A stretch of 34,913 bases of DNA from Cytophagaceae bacterium SCN 52-12 (GCA_001724175.1 MEDT01000002.1:1-34913); one strand, 5' to 3'. Numbered from the stretch's first letter, positions 23,405-32,492 are shown. The notes: generated by a model from the sequence alone, not told the origin. Translations and numbers: made by a program.

Positions 23405-24894
23405 TTTTTTCTGATACCCAGTTGTCCGCCTGTTGTTTGCGGAAGCAGGTCTCCCCTGTCCACTCCCAGCCTGACGATCAGCGCCCAGTCCTTTTCCAGC
23501 CCGGTTTCAATGGCCAGGCCACCCGATAGCTGCTTTTGCGCGCTGCCAAAGCTGTCACCGGGCAACCCGTAATTGAGCGAGTAAGAAGTCAGCAGCATTG
23601 CCGACACGCCCCGGTATTTCATTTTTAATCCAAGGTGAAGCATGCTCAGGCGATTATTTGTAAAATAAGACACCGCCGGCCCCCTGTCCCTCGACTCATG
23701 CCCGGGCGTTACGAAAGGCGTGCCTATCCCCCTTTCCCGGTAAGACCAGCCCTTCCGGTATTGCGCGTGGTTGAAATAGTTATCGGCTCCCTGGTACCAG
23801 GTGCCGGGCAGGTAAAAAGACCGGCCCGATTGCGACAGGGTGGTCAGGTACTCCAAAGTCACCTTTTCCAGCTTCACTTCCGCTCCCCGCGCGGTCTGCC
23901 GGGCCGACCATGCTAAACCCCAGAGGCCGTCCGGAAAATTTTTCCAGACCAATCCCGATACATCCTCGTATACGTGCTGATGATAGAGCAGGAACTTTTC
24001 TCCTGCCACCACTCCCTCCGCTGCAAGATCCTGGCTTCCGAGGTGATTGCCCATCCTGTAGCTGTCGAAGGAAGTAAACCCCTGCTTTTCGTACCAGTTC
24101 CGGGGCGTATAAGCCAGGAAAACATAAGGAAAAAGCTTCCAGGAAGACGGGAATGCCCCGTCAATAGCGATGTCAGGGCGGCCTTTCAGGTACTCCGCAT
24201 GCCCTGCCCATTGTACCTGGTGGTTTAGCCCGGCATAGAACCTGACCGCTGCCGAAGCCCTGCCGAAACGCAGGTACAGGTACTTCTGGTGAAGCCTGGC
24301 CCCCTGCAGGTAATCCACATCATACCATCCGTGGGCCAGCCCGGCGCTGACAGCCAGGTAGCTATGAAACCACTTCACGGGCACAAAGCCGGTAGTGGAA
24401 AGCTGTACTTTGGGTATTGGGAGGGCATTGCCCGATACTGCATAGAAACCCGAGGTCAGCAATGTATCGCCCAGGCCTGTCACGTCCATCCGTCGACCGG
24501 CATACAGCTCCAGGCTGCCGTAACGTACCTTTACCTGGGCCTCCGGCAGCAGCACCTTCCCCGGTGCTTCCGGCGACCGGTACAGGATCGGTCGGACAGA
24601 CGCTCCCCAGTCGAACTTTCTCCCCGGCGCTGTACCGGGCTGCCGGTATTCTCTGGCAAACCGGAACATGACCACGGCTGCGGGCGGACTGTCAGGTACC
24701 GCCCCGAACCGGTTTGCCCTCAGCCAGAATGGGACAGCCCGGTTCAACGACGCAACAGCCGAAATTTCCGCTTCCACGCTGTATACCCTTCTCGATGAAT
24801 CCGGCTGGGCAGACAAACGGGTAGCATACAGGAAAATGGACAGAAAAATTGCGAACCGCGCCAGGTTGCTCTGGAATTCCGCCCGGTCTGACAT
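23395..24894 (-). CDS. Wzi-like capsule assembly outer-membrane protein
   Basis: A 499-residue protein with a signal peptide (hydrophobic core FAIFLSIFLYATRLSAQ, cleavage near residue 30). Its barrel pattern agrees with the capsule assembly Wzi family of Bacteroidota: AEISAVASLNRAVPFWLRANRFGAVPD at the start, LYAGRRMDVTGLGDTLLTSG, HSYLAVSAGLAHGWYD, HQVQWAGHAEYLKG, LLYHQHVYEDVSG and DNYFNHAQYRKGWSY. The family forms an 18-strand outer-membrane barrel that holds surface polysaccharide on the cell. Length is normal and the frame complete. It follows the small lipoprotein gene by 20 bases and overlaps the esterase. The nearby PUL suggests, but does not prove, a link between capsule and glycan use. 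Confidence 0.88.
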   Translation of the reverse strand: MSDRAEFQSNLARFAIFLSIFLYATRLSAQPDSSRRVYSVEAEISAVASLNRAVPFWLRANRFGAVPDSPPAAVVMFRFAREYRQPGTAPGRKFDWGASVRPILYRSPEAPGKVLLPEAQVKVRYGSLELYAGRRMDVTGLGDTLLTSGFYAVSGNALPIPKVQLSTTGFVPVKWFHSYLAVSAGLAHGWYDVDYLQGARLHQKYLYLRFGRASAAVRFYAGLNHQVQWAGHAEYLKGRPDIAIDGAFPSSWKLFPYVFLAYTPRNWYEKQGFTSFDSYRMGNHLGSQDLAAEGVVAGEKFLLYHQHVYEDVSGLVWKNFPDGLWGLAWSARQTARGAEVKLEKVTLEYLTTLSQSGRSFYLPGTWYQGADNYFNHAQYRKGWSYRERGIGTPFVTPGHESRDRGPAVSYFTNNRLSMLHLGLKMKYRGVSAMLLTSYSLNYGLPGDSFGSAQKQLSGGLAIETGLEKDWALIVRLGVDRGDLLPQTTGGQLGIRKKWL

Positions 24895-24914
24895 AGTAGA
24901 ATGGACTCACCTCT

Positions 24915-25358
24915 CTAAAGAGGATCTCCTGAGAAGGTATATAACATGCTGTGCACCGAGCTTCCGTATACGATTGTACCATCCTCCAGCTCGGCATAGG
25001 CCTTGAAAAACAGCCCGATATCATCCACGATATTCGGAGGGAACAAATTTTGAAAAGGATAGACCTGTACATTGAGTCCTGCTGCCGGCGGGCTTTGAAA
25101 GGGGATCACCGTGTCATTGAACGTCGGTGTCAGATCGTCGTCGATCCCGCCCTTCACCATCACCAGCCCATACGATCTGATAGGTTTATTACCAAGCTGA
25201 TGAAAAATTACTTTAAGGTTGATATCAGCTTCGTCGCCATCCCAATCCGTGTCGATTTCTATATGCGGATTAACGGGAGCCGGTACCTGGTGATCCGTAC
25301 AGGAAACAAATGTCAGTAACAGCAGCCATGCGACATTTTGAAAAGTTGCTCTTAGCAT
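24915..25358 (-). CDS. Small lipoprotein of unknown function, first gene of the Wzi operon
   Basis: A 147-residue protein whose N-terminus is a lipoprotein signal peptide (hydrophobic WLLLLTFVSC, lipidated Cys at about residue 20). The remainder is acidic and beta-rich with IEIDTDWDGDEADINLKV, SYGLVMVKGG and DIGLFFKAYAELEDGTIVYGS. The last two segments resemble fibronectin-like repeats of some Bacteroidota surface lipoproteins (an AYA...NG.VYG pattern), but I cannot name a family. It is preceded by a good Bacteroidota-type promoter and followed by the Wzi-like gene after 20 bases. Confidence 0.75.
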   Translation of the reverse strand: MLRATFQNVAWLLLLTFVSCTDHQVPAPVNPHIEIDTDWDGDEADINLKVIFHQLGNKPIRSYGLVMVKGGIDDDLTPTFNDTVIPFQSPPAAGLNVQVYPFQNLFPPNIVDDIGLFFKAYAELEDGTIVYGSSVHSMLYTFSGDPL

Positions 25359-25418
25359 TTCTTTAGGAAGTTAAAATAGAAAAACAGACCTGATACAACA
25401 CATCAGAGAGATGAGAGA

Positions 25419-25448
25419 CAAATCTAGGCGTGTGCAGGCTTTTGCAAT
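25419..25448 (-). promoter_or_regulatory. Bacteroidota-type promoter for the lipoprotein-wzi operon
   Basis: On the minus strand TAGATTTG (25426-25419) matches the -7 consensus TAnnTTTG exactly. ATTG (25448-25445) lies 18 bases upstream, where the -33 TTG element is expected. The ATG of the lipoprotein gene follows about 60 bases later. A short CTGAT...ATCAG inverted repeat (25390-25406) sits in the leader. Confidence 0.5.
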
Positions 25449-25553
25449 AAAAGAAATGACCGAAGCGGGGAGCAATACGATTGAAGCGGCTCAAATGTAA
25501 AATGAGCCGTTCGGGATGGAGGGGCTTATCAGGTTTGGATAGGTTATATTCTG

Positions 25554-26825
25554 CTAACGGCGCATGACCCCGGTCTTATCCCCTTTCCATTCGGGGAACA
25601 AAGCTTCACTATCACTGATGTGGAGATGCCTTTCGGCTACTTCGCTGAAAACGGCTCTGAAATCGGTAGTTACCGGCATATCTCTGCCGTCTTCCAGGTT
25701 CTCCACTGCGAGCGGAGCCACTTTCCCGTGTACGATTCCGCCGTTCACGTCGTTGCCGAGTATAAAATTACACGATGCCCTGCCATGGTCGGTGCCGGCG
25801 GTACCGTTTTGCTTTACCGTACGCCCGAACTCGGTCATGGTCATCACGACAACGTCGTCATGATAAGCTTCGATATCCGTCCAGAACGCTGCAATGCTGT
25901 TGCTCAGGTCTTCGACGTTGCGGGCAAAAATACCGGTATCGCGTCCCTGGTTCAAGTGCGTGTCCCAGCCGTTGGATTCAGCGAAAGCAATTTCCAGTCC
26001 TACGTCCATCTTAATAAGCTGTGCGGTCTGTTTGAGTGAATTGCCCAGCGAAGACCCGGGATATTTCGCGCCGCCGGCAGGTTTGTACCCCTGTAAATCT
26101 GCCTTCTGCAGTATCTTGACGGCATCGAAGCTTTCTTTGCCCGTCTGGCCGATCAAATCACTGGTGGTCTGGTCATAAAGGTCTTCAAATCCTTCGGCGG
26201 CAAAATTCACTGCTTTTGGAATGCCGCGCATCTGGATGGAGAAGTCGCGAAGGTTGCTGATCGCTACCGAAGGGTTGTCGCCGTATAAAGATCGCGGAAG
26301 GGATGCGGTCAGGCTCACCGACCGGAAAGGCGATACGGCATCATGGCCCATCAGGCCGGCCACGCGATTCAGCCAGCCGGAAGAGGTGTTCTTATTAAAA
26401 GGAGTACCCGATTCCATATAGTCCTGCGCGTCGAAATGCGAGCGGGTATTGTTGGGCGAACCGATCCCATGCACGATAGCCAGGCGTTTCTCCCTGAACA
26501 GAGGCTCAAAAGCGGTCATGGCAGGATGCAGTCCAAACTTCCCGTCCAGGTCGATAAGCGGTTTGCCGGACGCATTTTTGGCAGGCGACATAAATAACCC
26601 GGGCCTCGCTTCCGCCAGGTACCTATCTGTAAAAGGCGTAACGGCCATTAACCCGTCCATTGCGCCGCGCTGGAAAATACAAACCATGATCTTCCGTTTT
26701 TGATAAGGCCCGGCTATCTTTCCCCGCGCGGCCGCTTCCGCCAGGAAAGCAGGAATACCTCCCATAAGCCCGGCGCCGAAAAGCGCCAGGCCTCCTGATT
26801 TCAAGAAAACTCTTCTGGTCACCAT
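25554..26825 (-). CDS. DUF1501 family protein, Tat-exported
   Basis: The frame reaches back to 26879, but the ATG at 26825 is preferred. It starts MVTRRVFLKSGGLALFGAGL, a clear twin-arginine signal, and leaves 22 bases after the preceding gene, whereas the longer form would overlap it by 32 bases and place 18 extra residues before the signal. The mature protein (about 423 residues in all) has DUF1501 marks: FQRGAMDGL, HDAQDYMESGTP (in SHFDAQDYMESG), SNGWDTHLNQGRD, VVVMTMTEFGRTVKQNGTAGTDHG. The fold belongs to the alkaline-phosphatase superfamily; the reaction is unknown. It follows a DUF1800 gene, the standard pairing in Bacteroidota and Planctomycetota, so the two probably work in one periplasmic process. 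Confidence 0.9.
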   Translation of the reverse strand: MVTRRVFLKSGGLALFGAGLMGGIPAFLAEAAARGKIAGPYQKRKIMVCIFQRGAMDGLMAVTPFTDRYLAEARPGLFMSPAKNASGKPLIDLDGKFGLHPAMTAFEPLFREKRLAIVHGIGSPNNTRSHFDAQDYMESGTPFNKNTSSGWLNRVAGLMGHDAVSPFRSVSLTASLPRSLYGDNPSVAISNLRDFSIQMRGIPKAVNFAAEGFEDLYDQTTSDLIGQTGKESFDAVKILQKADLQGYKPAGGAKYPGSSLGNSLKQTAQLIKMDVGLEIAFAESNGWDTHLNQGRDTGIFARNVEDLSNSIAAFWTDIEAYHDDVVVMTMTEFGRTVKQNGTAGTDHGRASCNFILGNDVNGGIVHGKVAPLAVENLEDGRDMPVTTDFRAVFSEVAERHLHISDSEALFPEWKGDKTGVMRR

Positions 26826-26847
26826 TTCATCTCTGAATTTATATTGG

Positions 26848-28668
26848 TTAACGCCGCTGGAATTCAGGCGAGCCGACAAGCATGCCTACTACCTGGACCA
26901 GCGCAGCCCGGTTTTCTGCCGCCCGGGAGGCAGGCGTCTGCTCCTTTTTCTCTCCTTTCTCCTGTTTCCCGGCGCTTGCGCTCATTTCATCGCTGACTAA
27001 CGCAGTGTCAGGTTTAGCAGCAGCCTTTTTTTTGACGGCAGCCTCTATTTTGCCGTTCAGGTCCGGATCGTTCAAAATAGGCGAAAGTCTTTTGACAGTT
27101 TCATCCAGATCCCTCCCGGGCAGCAGGATCCTGCCGTAAGCCGTTAAAGCGGCGGCAGGGCTTTCAGGCTCATGGTAATGGTTCAATTCCAGCAGGTTGA
27201 ATTTAGTACCTTTTACACGCTGCGAGGCCAGCGCCAGACCGAAATTCATCCGGTTGAGCAGCGCGCCCGTATTGATCCATGATTGTGCCTTGTCGGGAAA
27301 TCCCGTAGGAGCCGGGTAGTAATATACCTTTTGCCCCATACGGTTGATCCAGGCATATAACGGGTAAGGGTCTTCAAAATCAGCGCCCAGCCCGCGAACC
27401 GCGCTGATCGCCAGCTCAAAGGGCGACTTGATCTTCTGCCGTACCGCGGCGGTATCCCAGAACTCCCGCGAGGAAACCATCGTGATCAGCACCTGCCTGA
27501 TATCGCCGTCTGTCTTTTTAAAGGTCCTGGCCATCTTTTCAACCAGGCTTTGCGGCGGATCGTCGGAGACAAAACGGACCGCCAGCTTGCGCGAAATAAA
27601 TGCGGCAGCGGAGGGATGGCGGGCCAGCATTTCCAGCAGACGTACTCCTTCCTGGTATCCTTCATTATTGAATTTTACTCCTAAAACTGTTTTCTCGCCC
27701 TTGTCATGCCGGTTTGCCGCAAAGAGGAAATCCCCGTCCCTTACCGATCCGCCTTTGACAAGCCTGGCTTCATTGGCTTTTTCTATACTGTCATTATCGC
27801 TCATCTGGCTAACAGGATATACTGTCCAGCCGGTCAGCACCCTAGCAGCCTGTGTGACGTCCTCCTGGCTGTAGCCTCCGTCTACCCCTAAAGTATGCAG
27901 CTCCATCACTTCACGCGCATAATTCTCATTAAGCCCCGATCCCGAACTTCGGACATTGTCCAGGTAATAGAGCATAGCCGGCGATTTGGCAGTTGCCAGC
28001 AGCAGATCCCCGAATTTACCTGTCACCCGCGGTCTTATCACATCGCGTTCATAACCGGGGATAAATTCGGCGCAGCTCGTTTTTGCGATTGAAACATTGA
28101 AATGATTGAACCAGAAGTCGGTGAGCACTTCTGTCAGCTGGTTGTTGCTACAGGCGGCGCGTAGTATTTTTTGTTCGATAAGCTGGCGGTAAAGCTCCTG
28201 CGTAAGACGTAAGTTATGTGCTTTTATATAAACATCTACGAAAGTCTTCCGTTCCTGCGGACCAAAATTCTGTATCGAATCCTTATTGATCAGGCCTTCC
28301 TTAACAGCCTTACTTACAACTTCACCGGCTGTCGTATATTTTTGCGCGATCTGCGCATTGCTCAGCTGCAGGAATTCATACCGGCTCAGGAGCCGGTTCA
28401 GCGAATCGTCGGGCAGGGAACCTTCCAGTTGCTGGACTACCCATTTTTCCAGTCCCGTTTTTACTACCTCCTCTACCTGCCCGGGAAGGGATCCGAACGC
28501 AAGCCGGTTAAGCAAATGGGCCGCTGCCTGCTGTTGAGAAAGCCCGGCCTGCCTGTACGGCATTTTAAAAGAAGCTTTTTGGTCCGGAACTTCCGTAAAA
28601 GATGATTGCAGCAGAAGACTGCTGCAGAACAGGAATACAAGGGACAAAGTTTTGACAAAGCTCTTCAT
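26848..28668 (-). CDS. DUF1800 family secreted protein
   Basis: A 606-residue protein with a signal peptide (residues 1-~25, LSLVFLFCSSLLLQSS). DUF1800 blocks are HLLNRLAFGSLPGQVEEV near 52-70, LTDFWFNHFNVSIAK near 185-200, NYAREVMELHTLGVDGGYSQEDVTQAARVLTGW near 255-290, and late PTGFPDKAQSWINTGALLNRMN. A low-complexity Lys/Glu/Ala linker lies near residues 545-590. Length is usual. The family's biochemical role is not established. It is the first gene of a two-gene unit with the DUF1501 gene, and is divergent from the sensor kinase gene across a 234-base gap. Confidence 0.9.
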   Translation of the reverse strand: MKSFVKTLSLVFLFCSSLLLQSSFTEVPDQKASFKMPYRQAGLSQQQAAAHLLNRLAFGSLPGQVEEVVKTGLEKWVVQQLEGSLPDDSLNRLLSRYEFLQLSNAQIAQKYTTAGEVVSKAVKEGLINKDSIQNFGPQERKTFVDVYIKAHNLRLTQELYRQLIEQKILRAACSNNQLTEVLTDFWFNHFNVSIAKTSCAEFIPGYERDVIRPRVTGKFGDLLLATAKSPAMLYYLDNVRSSGSGLNENYAREVMELHTLGVDGGYSQEDVTQAARVLTGWTVYPVSQMSDNDSIEKANEARLVKGGSVRDGDFLFAANRHDKGEKTVLGVKFNNEGYQEGVRLLEMLARHPSAAAFISRKLAVRFVSDDPPQSLVEKMARTFKKTDGDIRQVLITMVSSREFWDTAAVRQKIKSPFELAISAVRGLGADFEDPYPLYAWINRMGQKVYYYPAPTGFPDKAQSWINTGALLNRMNFGLALASQRVKGTKFNLLELNHYHEPESPAAALTAYGRILLPGRDLDETVKRLSPILNDPDLNGKIEAAVKKKAAAKPDTALVSDEMSASAGKQEKGEKKEQTPASRAAENRAALVQVVGMLVGSPEFQRR

Positions 28669-28902
28669 AATTCTGATCCCGGTTTTCTAAATTAACGTAA
28701 ACAGCCTCTCCAATATTTGAGCAGCGGCCCGCTTCCGCCCGGGAAAGACCCGTCTCAGCCGTATTTTCATTCGCCTGGCTTACAAATTATTGCACATACC
28801 CCCGGTGAAGCATTTTTTCACGCAAAATGCGTTTCCCGGAAACCCGGCTTCTTCATCCGATAAATTGTAATTTTACTTCTTAATACCTTCATTGCGCCCG
28901 GT
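28669..28902. promoter_or_regulatory. Divergent intergenic region between DUF1800 and sensor-kinase genes
   Basis: This gap should hold promoters for both directions. On the minus strand TAATTTAG, about 20 bases upstream of the DUF1800 ATG, is one base off TAnnTTTG and has a TTG about 16 bases further up, which is shorter than usual. On the plus strand TAATTTTA about 30 bases before the kinase ATG is a weak match. A short ACGCA-AAA-TGCGT inverted repeat lies near 28820-28835. None is convincing alone. Confidence 0.35.
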
Positions 28903-31900
28903 ATGCGGAAACGTCTGCTCATCTTTTCTGACATCCTGTTCCTGCTTCTGGCCTGTATGCCGGTTATCGCGCCCGGTCAGACGACAGACTTCAGCATCCG
29001 GCTCCTCGACGAGCGCAACGGGATCAGGACCTCCAACATCAGGCGCGTAGTGAGGGATAAAAGCGGCTTCCTGTGGATATTATCGCCGCGCTACCTTCAG
29101 CGCTTCGACGGCCAGGAAGTCAGGCTGCTCGATGTGAAGGGAGAAGACCTGCTGGATATAGCCGCCGATCACTCGGGCGATGTCTGGGTAAGCACCCAGT
29201 CGGGGGTAAGGCTCTATATCAACGACCACGCGGGCTTCAGGGACATCCCGGTTGAAACAGGTCATGCCACCAAGCTGAACCTGCTCCAGGTCGCATCCGA
29301 CAACAGCGTATGGATCATCAGCGGAACCGGCCTTTTCCGCCTCGACCGTAGCGCCATGCGCTTTAAGCCCCATCCACTTCCCGGGTATGAAAAGCAGCTT
29401 TTTTATCGCCGGCTTTTTGCCAGGCACGGCGATGAGTTTTTTATCGGCGACACCCATACGATCTTTGCCTATAATCCCCTCCGCGGCACTTTGAGGCAAA
29501 TTCCCTTCGAAGCTGCCAGCGTCATCACCGCCGTTTCGGAGCACGTTATCTGGGTGACCGACATTCGCAAGCAGGTGTTTGAAGTAAACTTCAGCACCGG
29601 GCGGAAGCGTGCACTAAGTCCCGATCGTTTCCAGCCGGGCCTCAGCTCCCCGTTCCTGGAGATCATCGGCACGCTGCCCCTCGACGCGGTCACGGCGCTG
29701 GTCAGCACCAGCCAGGGCTGCTTCCGGTACCATTCCGGACAGGATACATTTGAGAAGATCACTACCTTTTACTACGGCGCCGGGTTCCCGCTCGACGAGG
29801 TCTCGGCCTCTTATTTTGACGACAGCGGAACCCTATGGCTGGTCAGCCAGCAGGGGATACTCTTCCTGCGCCCTCTGGAGCACAGCTTTCACTGGCTGAA
29901 AGACGCAGGCAGGAAAGAAGGCGGAGGAAATAATTTTATTTATGCCATTACCGGCGACGACAGCGGGAATATCTGGCTGGGCACCGCTACCGGGCTGGTA
30001 AAATTTGACCCGCGAAACGGGAAAGGAGAAATGCGCTACCCGCAGGGAAACCGCCCCGGCGAAGAGGTCAACCATTCGGTACGGGGACTTTCGTTCGACG
30101 GCAGGTACGTCATCTTCGGGGCGTACAGCGGGGGCATACAGCTCTATGATCCCGTCCATAACCGCATACACAAACCCGCATATCCCGCCGGGAAAGAGGG
30201 CGAAGACCTGAAATCCGCAATTGAAAGGGACCATATTTATCGTATCCACAAATTAAACAACGGCAATCATCTCGTATTGGGAGACCTGGGTTGCTACCTG
30301 CTGAGCGGCTACCGGTTGAGCCGGCTAAAATTCAGCGGCTCCGACTATATCCTGCAGGCGGCCGCCGAAACTTCTTCAGGGCATCTCTGGCTCGGCTCCT
30401 ACAAAGGACTTCTATTCCTAGGTCCTGATTTCAAGCCGCTCCTGGCGGATACGCTTTTTAGTCCCAACAGGCTGGTTTCGGCTGTCGCGCTGCAAAACGA
30501 CTCTATCGTGTGGGCCGGAAGCGTAGGATTGTATGAAGTCAGTCTCGATGCGGGCAGACTGTCCAGAAAACCGGTTCTGCCCGAACTGAAAAACCAGCAG
30601 ATCACCAATATTTTTAAAGACCCGGCCGGGAAGCTCTGGATCGGGACCGATAACGGCCTTTACCGGTACGCGCCCGACACCAGGAAGCTGGAATGGTTCG
30701 ATATCTGGGATAACGTCCAGAATAAGCAGCTCAACCCCGGAAGCTTTTACTATGGACAGAACGGGCTGCTTTACCTGGGCGGCAACAGCGGTCTGAATTA
30801 CTTCGATCCTCTCCGTATCGATCCCAGGGAAGAGCCGCTGAACGTAATGATCACCGAAGTCCGGGTCAACCGCGACGATTCCCTGTTCCTGACAGAAAAC
30901 CCCCGAACCGGCAGGCAGGGCGCCCTTCCCGGCGACACGCTCGCGCAACCTGCCAAACCGCTGCAGCTGGCATGGGACCAGAACTCCGTGGAAATTCATT
31001 TTTCGACGCCCTATTTCCGGAACCCGAAGAAATTGAGGTACCGCTACCGTATGGAAGGGCTCGACAGCAACTGGGTTTCCAGCGGGTCGAACAACACCGT
31101 ACGCTTTTCTTCCCTTGCGCCCGGCAGGTATACATTTTCCGTAGCTACAAGTCCCGACGGTATCAGATGGTACGAAACCGCAGCTCCTTTCCGTTTCCAG
31201 ATCTCGCCCCCGGTATGGCAGCGGACCTGGTTTATCGCGCTGGCCCTGGTGGTGACGATAGGCGGCAGCTACTGGCTTGTCAAAAGGCGCATTGCCGGCA
31301 TCAAGCGCCAGGAGTCGCGCGTCTACGCGCTCCAGAACCGCACGCATTCGCTGGAAAAAGAAAAGGCGCTTGCCATGTATGAAGGCCTTAAGCAGCAGCT
31401 CAACCCGCATTTCCTGTTCAACTCCCTTACTTCCCTGAGCAGCCTTATCCGCATAGACCAGAAGCTTGCCGGGGAGTTCCTCGACGGGCTAAGCAAAACC
31501 TATCGGTACATTCTCAAAAACCGGGATCACGAGCTCGTCCCACTGGGCAGCGAGATCAGGTTTGCTAAAACTTTTGTCAAGCTGCAAAAAACAAGATTTG
31601 AAGAAGGCCTGGAGGTTCATTTCAAAACGGGCGAGGAAGCCGAAACTCTTCTGGTCGCTCCGGTCACCCTGCAAAACCTGATCGAAAACGCTATCAAGCA
31701 TAATATCATCGCCCCCGATTCTCCCCTTATCATCGAAATCCTGGTAGAAGACGGCTACCTGCTGGTACGCAATAACAAGCAAAAAAAGAACTTTGTAGAA
31801 ACCAGCAACAAGCAGGGCCTGGCCAATCTGAAATCTCTCTACCAGTATCTTTCCGGCGATCCACTGACCATCATCGACGCGCCTTCTTTTTTCACGGTCA

Positions 31901-31923
31901 AAATCCCCCTGATCGTGAAGTAG
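28903..31923 (+). CDS. Membrane sensor histidine kinase: Reg_prop propeller, Y_Y_Y domain, LytS-type kinase
   Basis: A 1006-residue sensor. A signal peptide (1-~27) leads into a long periplasmic part of Reg_prop propeller repeats (DKSGFLWILSPRYLQRFDG, DHSGDVWVSTQSGVRLY, DDSGNIWLGTATGLVKFD, DPAGKLWIGTDNGLYRYA). A Y_Y_Y domain follows at about 685-770 (LRYRYRMEGLDSNWV), then one transmembrane helix at about 775-795. The cytoplasmic part is a LytS/His_kinase module with the phospho-acceptor His836 in QQLNPHFLFNSL and the ATP-site N-box NLIENAIKHN near 925-934, ending QGLANLKSLYQYL. Relatives usually sit beside a LytTR-type response regulator; none is present here, and unlike hybrid kinases it has no receiver or DNA-binding domain of its own. 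The signal is probably a glycan fragment, by analogy with similar propeller sensors. Confidence 0.92.
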   Translation: MRKRLLIFSDILFLLLACMPVIAPGQTTDFSIRLLDERNGIRTSNIRRVVRDKSGFLWILSPRYLQRFDGQEVRLLDVKGEDLLDIAADHSGDVWVSTQSGVRLYINDHAGFRDIPVETGHATKLNLLQVASDNSVWIISGTGLFRLDRSAMRFKPHPLPGYEKQLFYRRLFARHGDEFFIGDTHTIFAYNPLRGTLRQIPFEAASVITAVSEHVIWVTDIRKQVFEVNFSTGRKRALSPDRFQPGLSSPFLEIIGTLPLDAVTALVSTSQGCFRYHSGQDTFEKITTFYYGAGFPLDEVSASYFDDSGTLWLVSQQGILFLRPLEHSFHWLKDAGRKEGGGNNFIYAITGDDSGNIWLGTATGLVKFDPRNGKGEMRYPQGNRPGEEVNHSVRGLSFDGRYVIFGAYSGGIQLYDPVHNRIHKPAYPAGKEGEDLKSAIERDHIYRIHKLNNGNHLVLGDLGCYLLSGYRLSRLKFSGSDYILQAAAETSSGHLWLGSYKGLLFLGPDFKPLLADTLFSPNRLVSAVALQNDSIVWAGSVGLYEVSLDAGRLSRKPVLPELKNQQITNIFKDPAGKLWIGTDNGLYRYAPDTRKLEWFDIWDNVQNKQLNPGSFYYGQNGLLYLGGNSGLNYFDPLRIDPREEPLNVMITEVRVNRDDSLFLTENPRTGRQGALPGDTLAQPAKPLQLAWDQNSVEIHFSTPYFRNPKKLRYRYRMEGLDSNWVSSGSNNTVRFSSLAPGRYTFSVATSPDGIRWYETAAPFRFQISPPVWQRTWFIALALVVTIGGSYWLVKRRIAGIKRQESRVYALQNRTHSLEKEKALAMYEGLKQQLNPHFLFNSLTSLSSLIRIDQKLAGEFLDGLSKTYRYILKNRDHELVPLGSEIRFAKTFVKLQKTRFEEGLEVHFKTGEEAETLLVAPVTLQNLIENAIKHNIIAPDSPLIIEILVEDGYLLVRNNKQKKNFVETSNKQGLANLKSLYQYLSGDPLTIIDAPSFFTVKIPLIVK

Positions 31924-32039
31924 CTCCGGCTTTCAAACGTCTCGATGTTCCTTTCCCCCACTTCAGCCAGAAAGAGTTGAAGCGCAGCCCGGATACGGCG
32001 AAATTTGCTTCATCATTAACCAGTTATCTTTTGATTTCT

Positions 32040-32471
32040 ATGCGGGCATGCACCCAGGACCAGATCAGGATCGTGAAAAAGACATGGTCATTCTTTCGTA
32101 ACATGAGCCCGGAATTTGTGGGAGATGTTTTCTACACCAAGCTGTTCATGGACTACCCGGATCTCGAAAAAAGATACCCGAGAGAAGCTCAGAAGAGATA
32201 CGAGGACCTCATCAAAATGCTGAACATGGTCATCAGCAGGCTCGACAGGCCGGATGAGCTGACCTGGGCGCTGACTGAAATAGCAAATCAGCCCCACAGG
32301 ATCTGGGTCACGCCCGCACACTATCAGAAAGTCGTTTCAACGTTGATATGGACGCTTCGGAAAGGACTGGGCAACGACTGGACGGCTGTAGTGGAAGATG
32401 CGTGGATGTCGTGTATAAAAATGGTTGAGAGTCTTAACGCTGCGATTGTAAGCCGGGCGCATTCTTCATAA
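32040..32471 (+). CDS. Single-domain globin (flavohaemoglobin-type globin fold)
   Basis: The frame opens at a TTG (31977), but the ATG at 32040 gives MRACTQDQIRIVKKTW, the normal globin start, and a 143-residue protein. Globin features: QIRIVKKTWSFF (helix A), FVGDVFYTKLFMDYPDLEKRY (helix B/C, with a Tyr aligned to the B10 Tyr of flavohaemoglobins), EIANQPHRIWVTPAHYQKVVSTLIWTLRKGLGNDW (F-G-H) and VEDAWMSCIKMVESL. The candidate proximal His in PHRIWV is four residues before the conserved Val, against five in flavohaemoglobins (HVSLGV), so the F-G corner is one residue shorter or haem ligation is altered. No reductase domain follows. Likely roles are oxygen or nitric-oxide handling or sensing. 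It lies 116 bases after the kinase gene on the same strand. Confidence 0.8.
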   Translation: MRACTQDQIRIVKKTWSFFRNMSPEFVGDVFYTKLFMDYPDLEKRYPREAQKRYEDLIKMLNMVISRLDRPDELTWALTEIANQPHRIWVTPAHYQKVVSTLIWTLRKGLGNDWTAVVEDAWMSCIKMVESLNAAIVSRAHSS

Positions 32472-32492
32472 AAAATGGTGAATGATTATCTA

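Noticed and set aside
30418-31410. Minus-strand frame of 330 codons opposite the sensor kinase
   Set aside because: Antisense to Reg_prop/Y_Y_Y/kinase coding sequence and without a recognisable domain.
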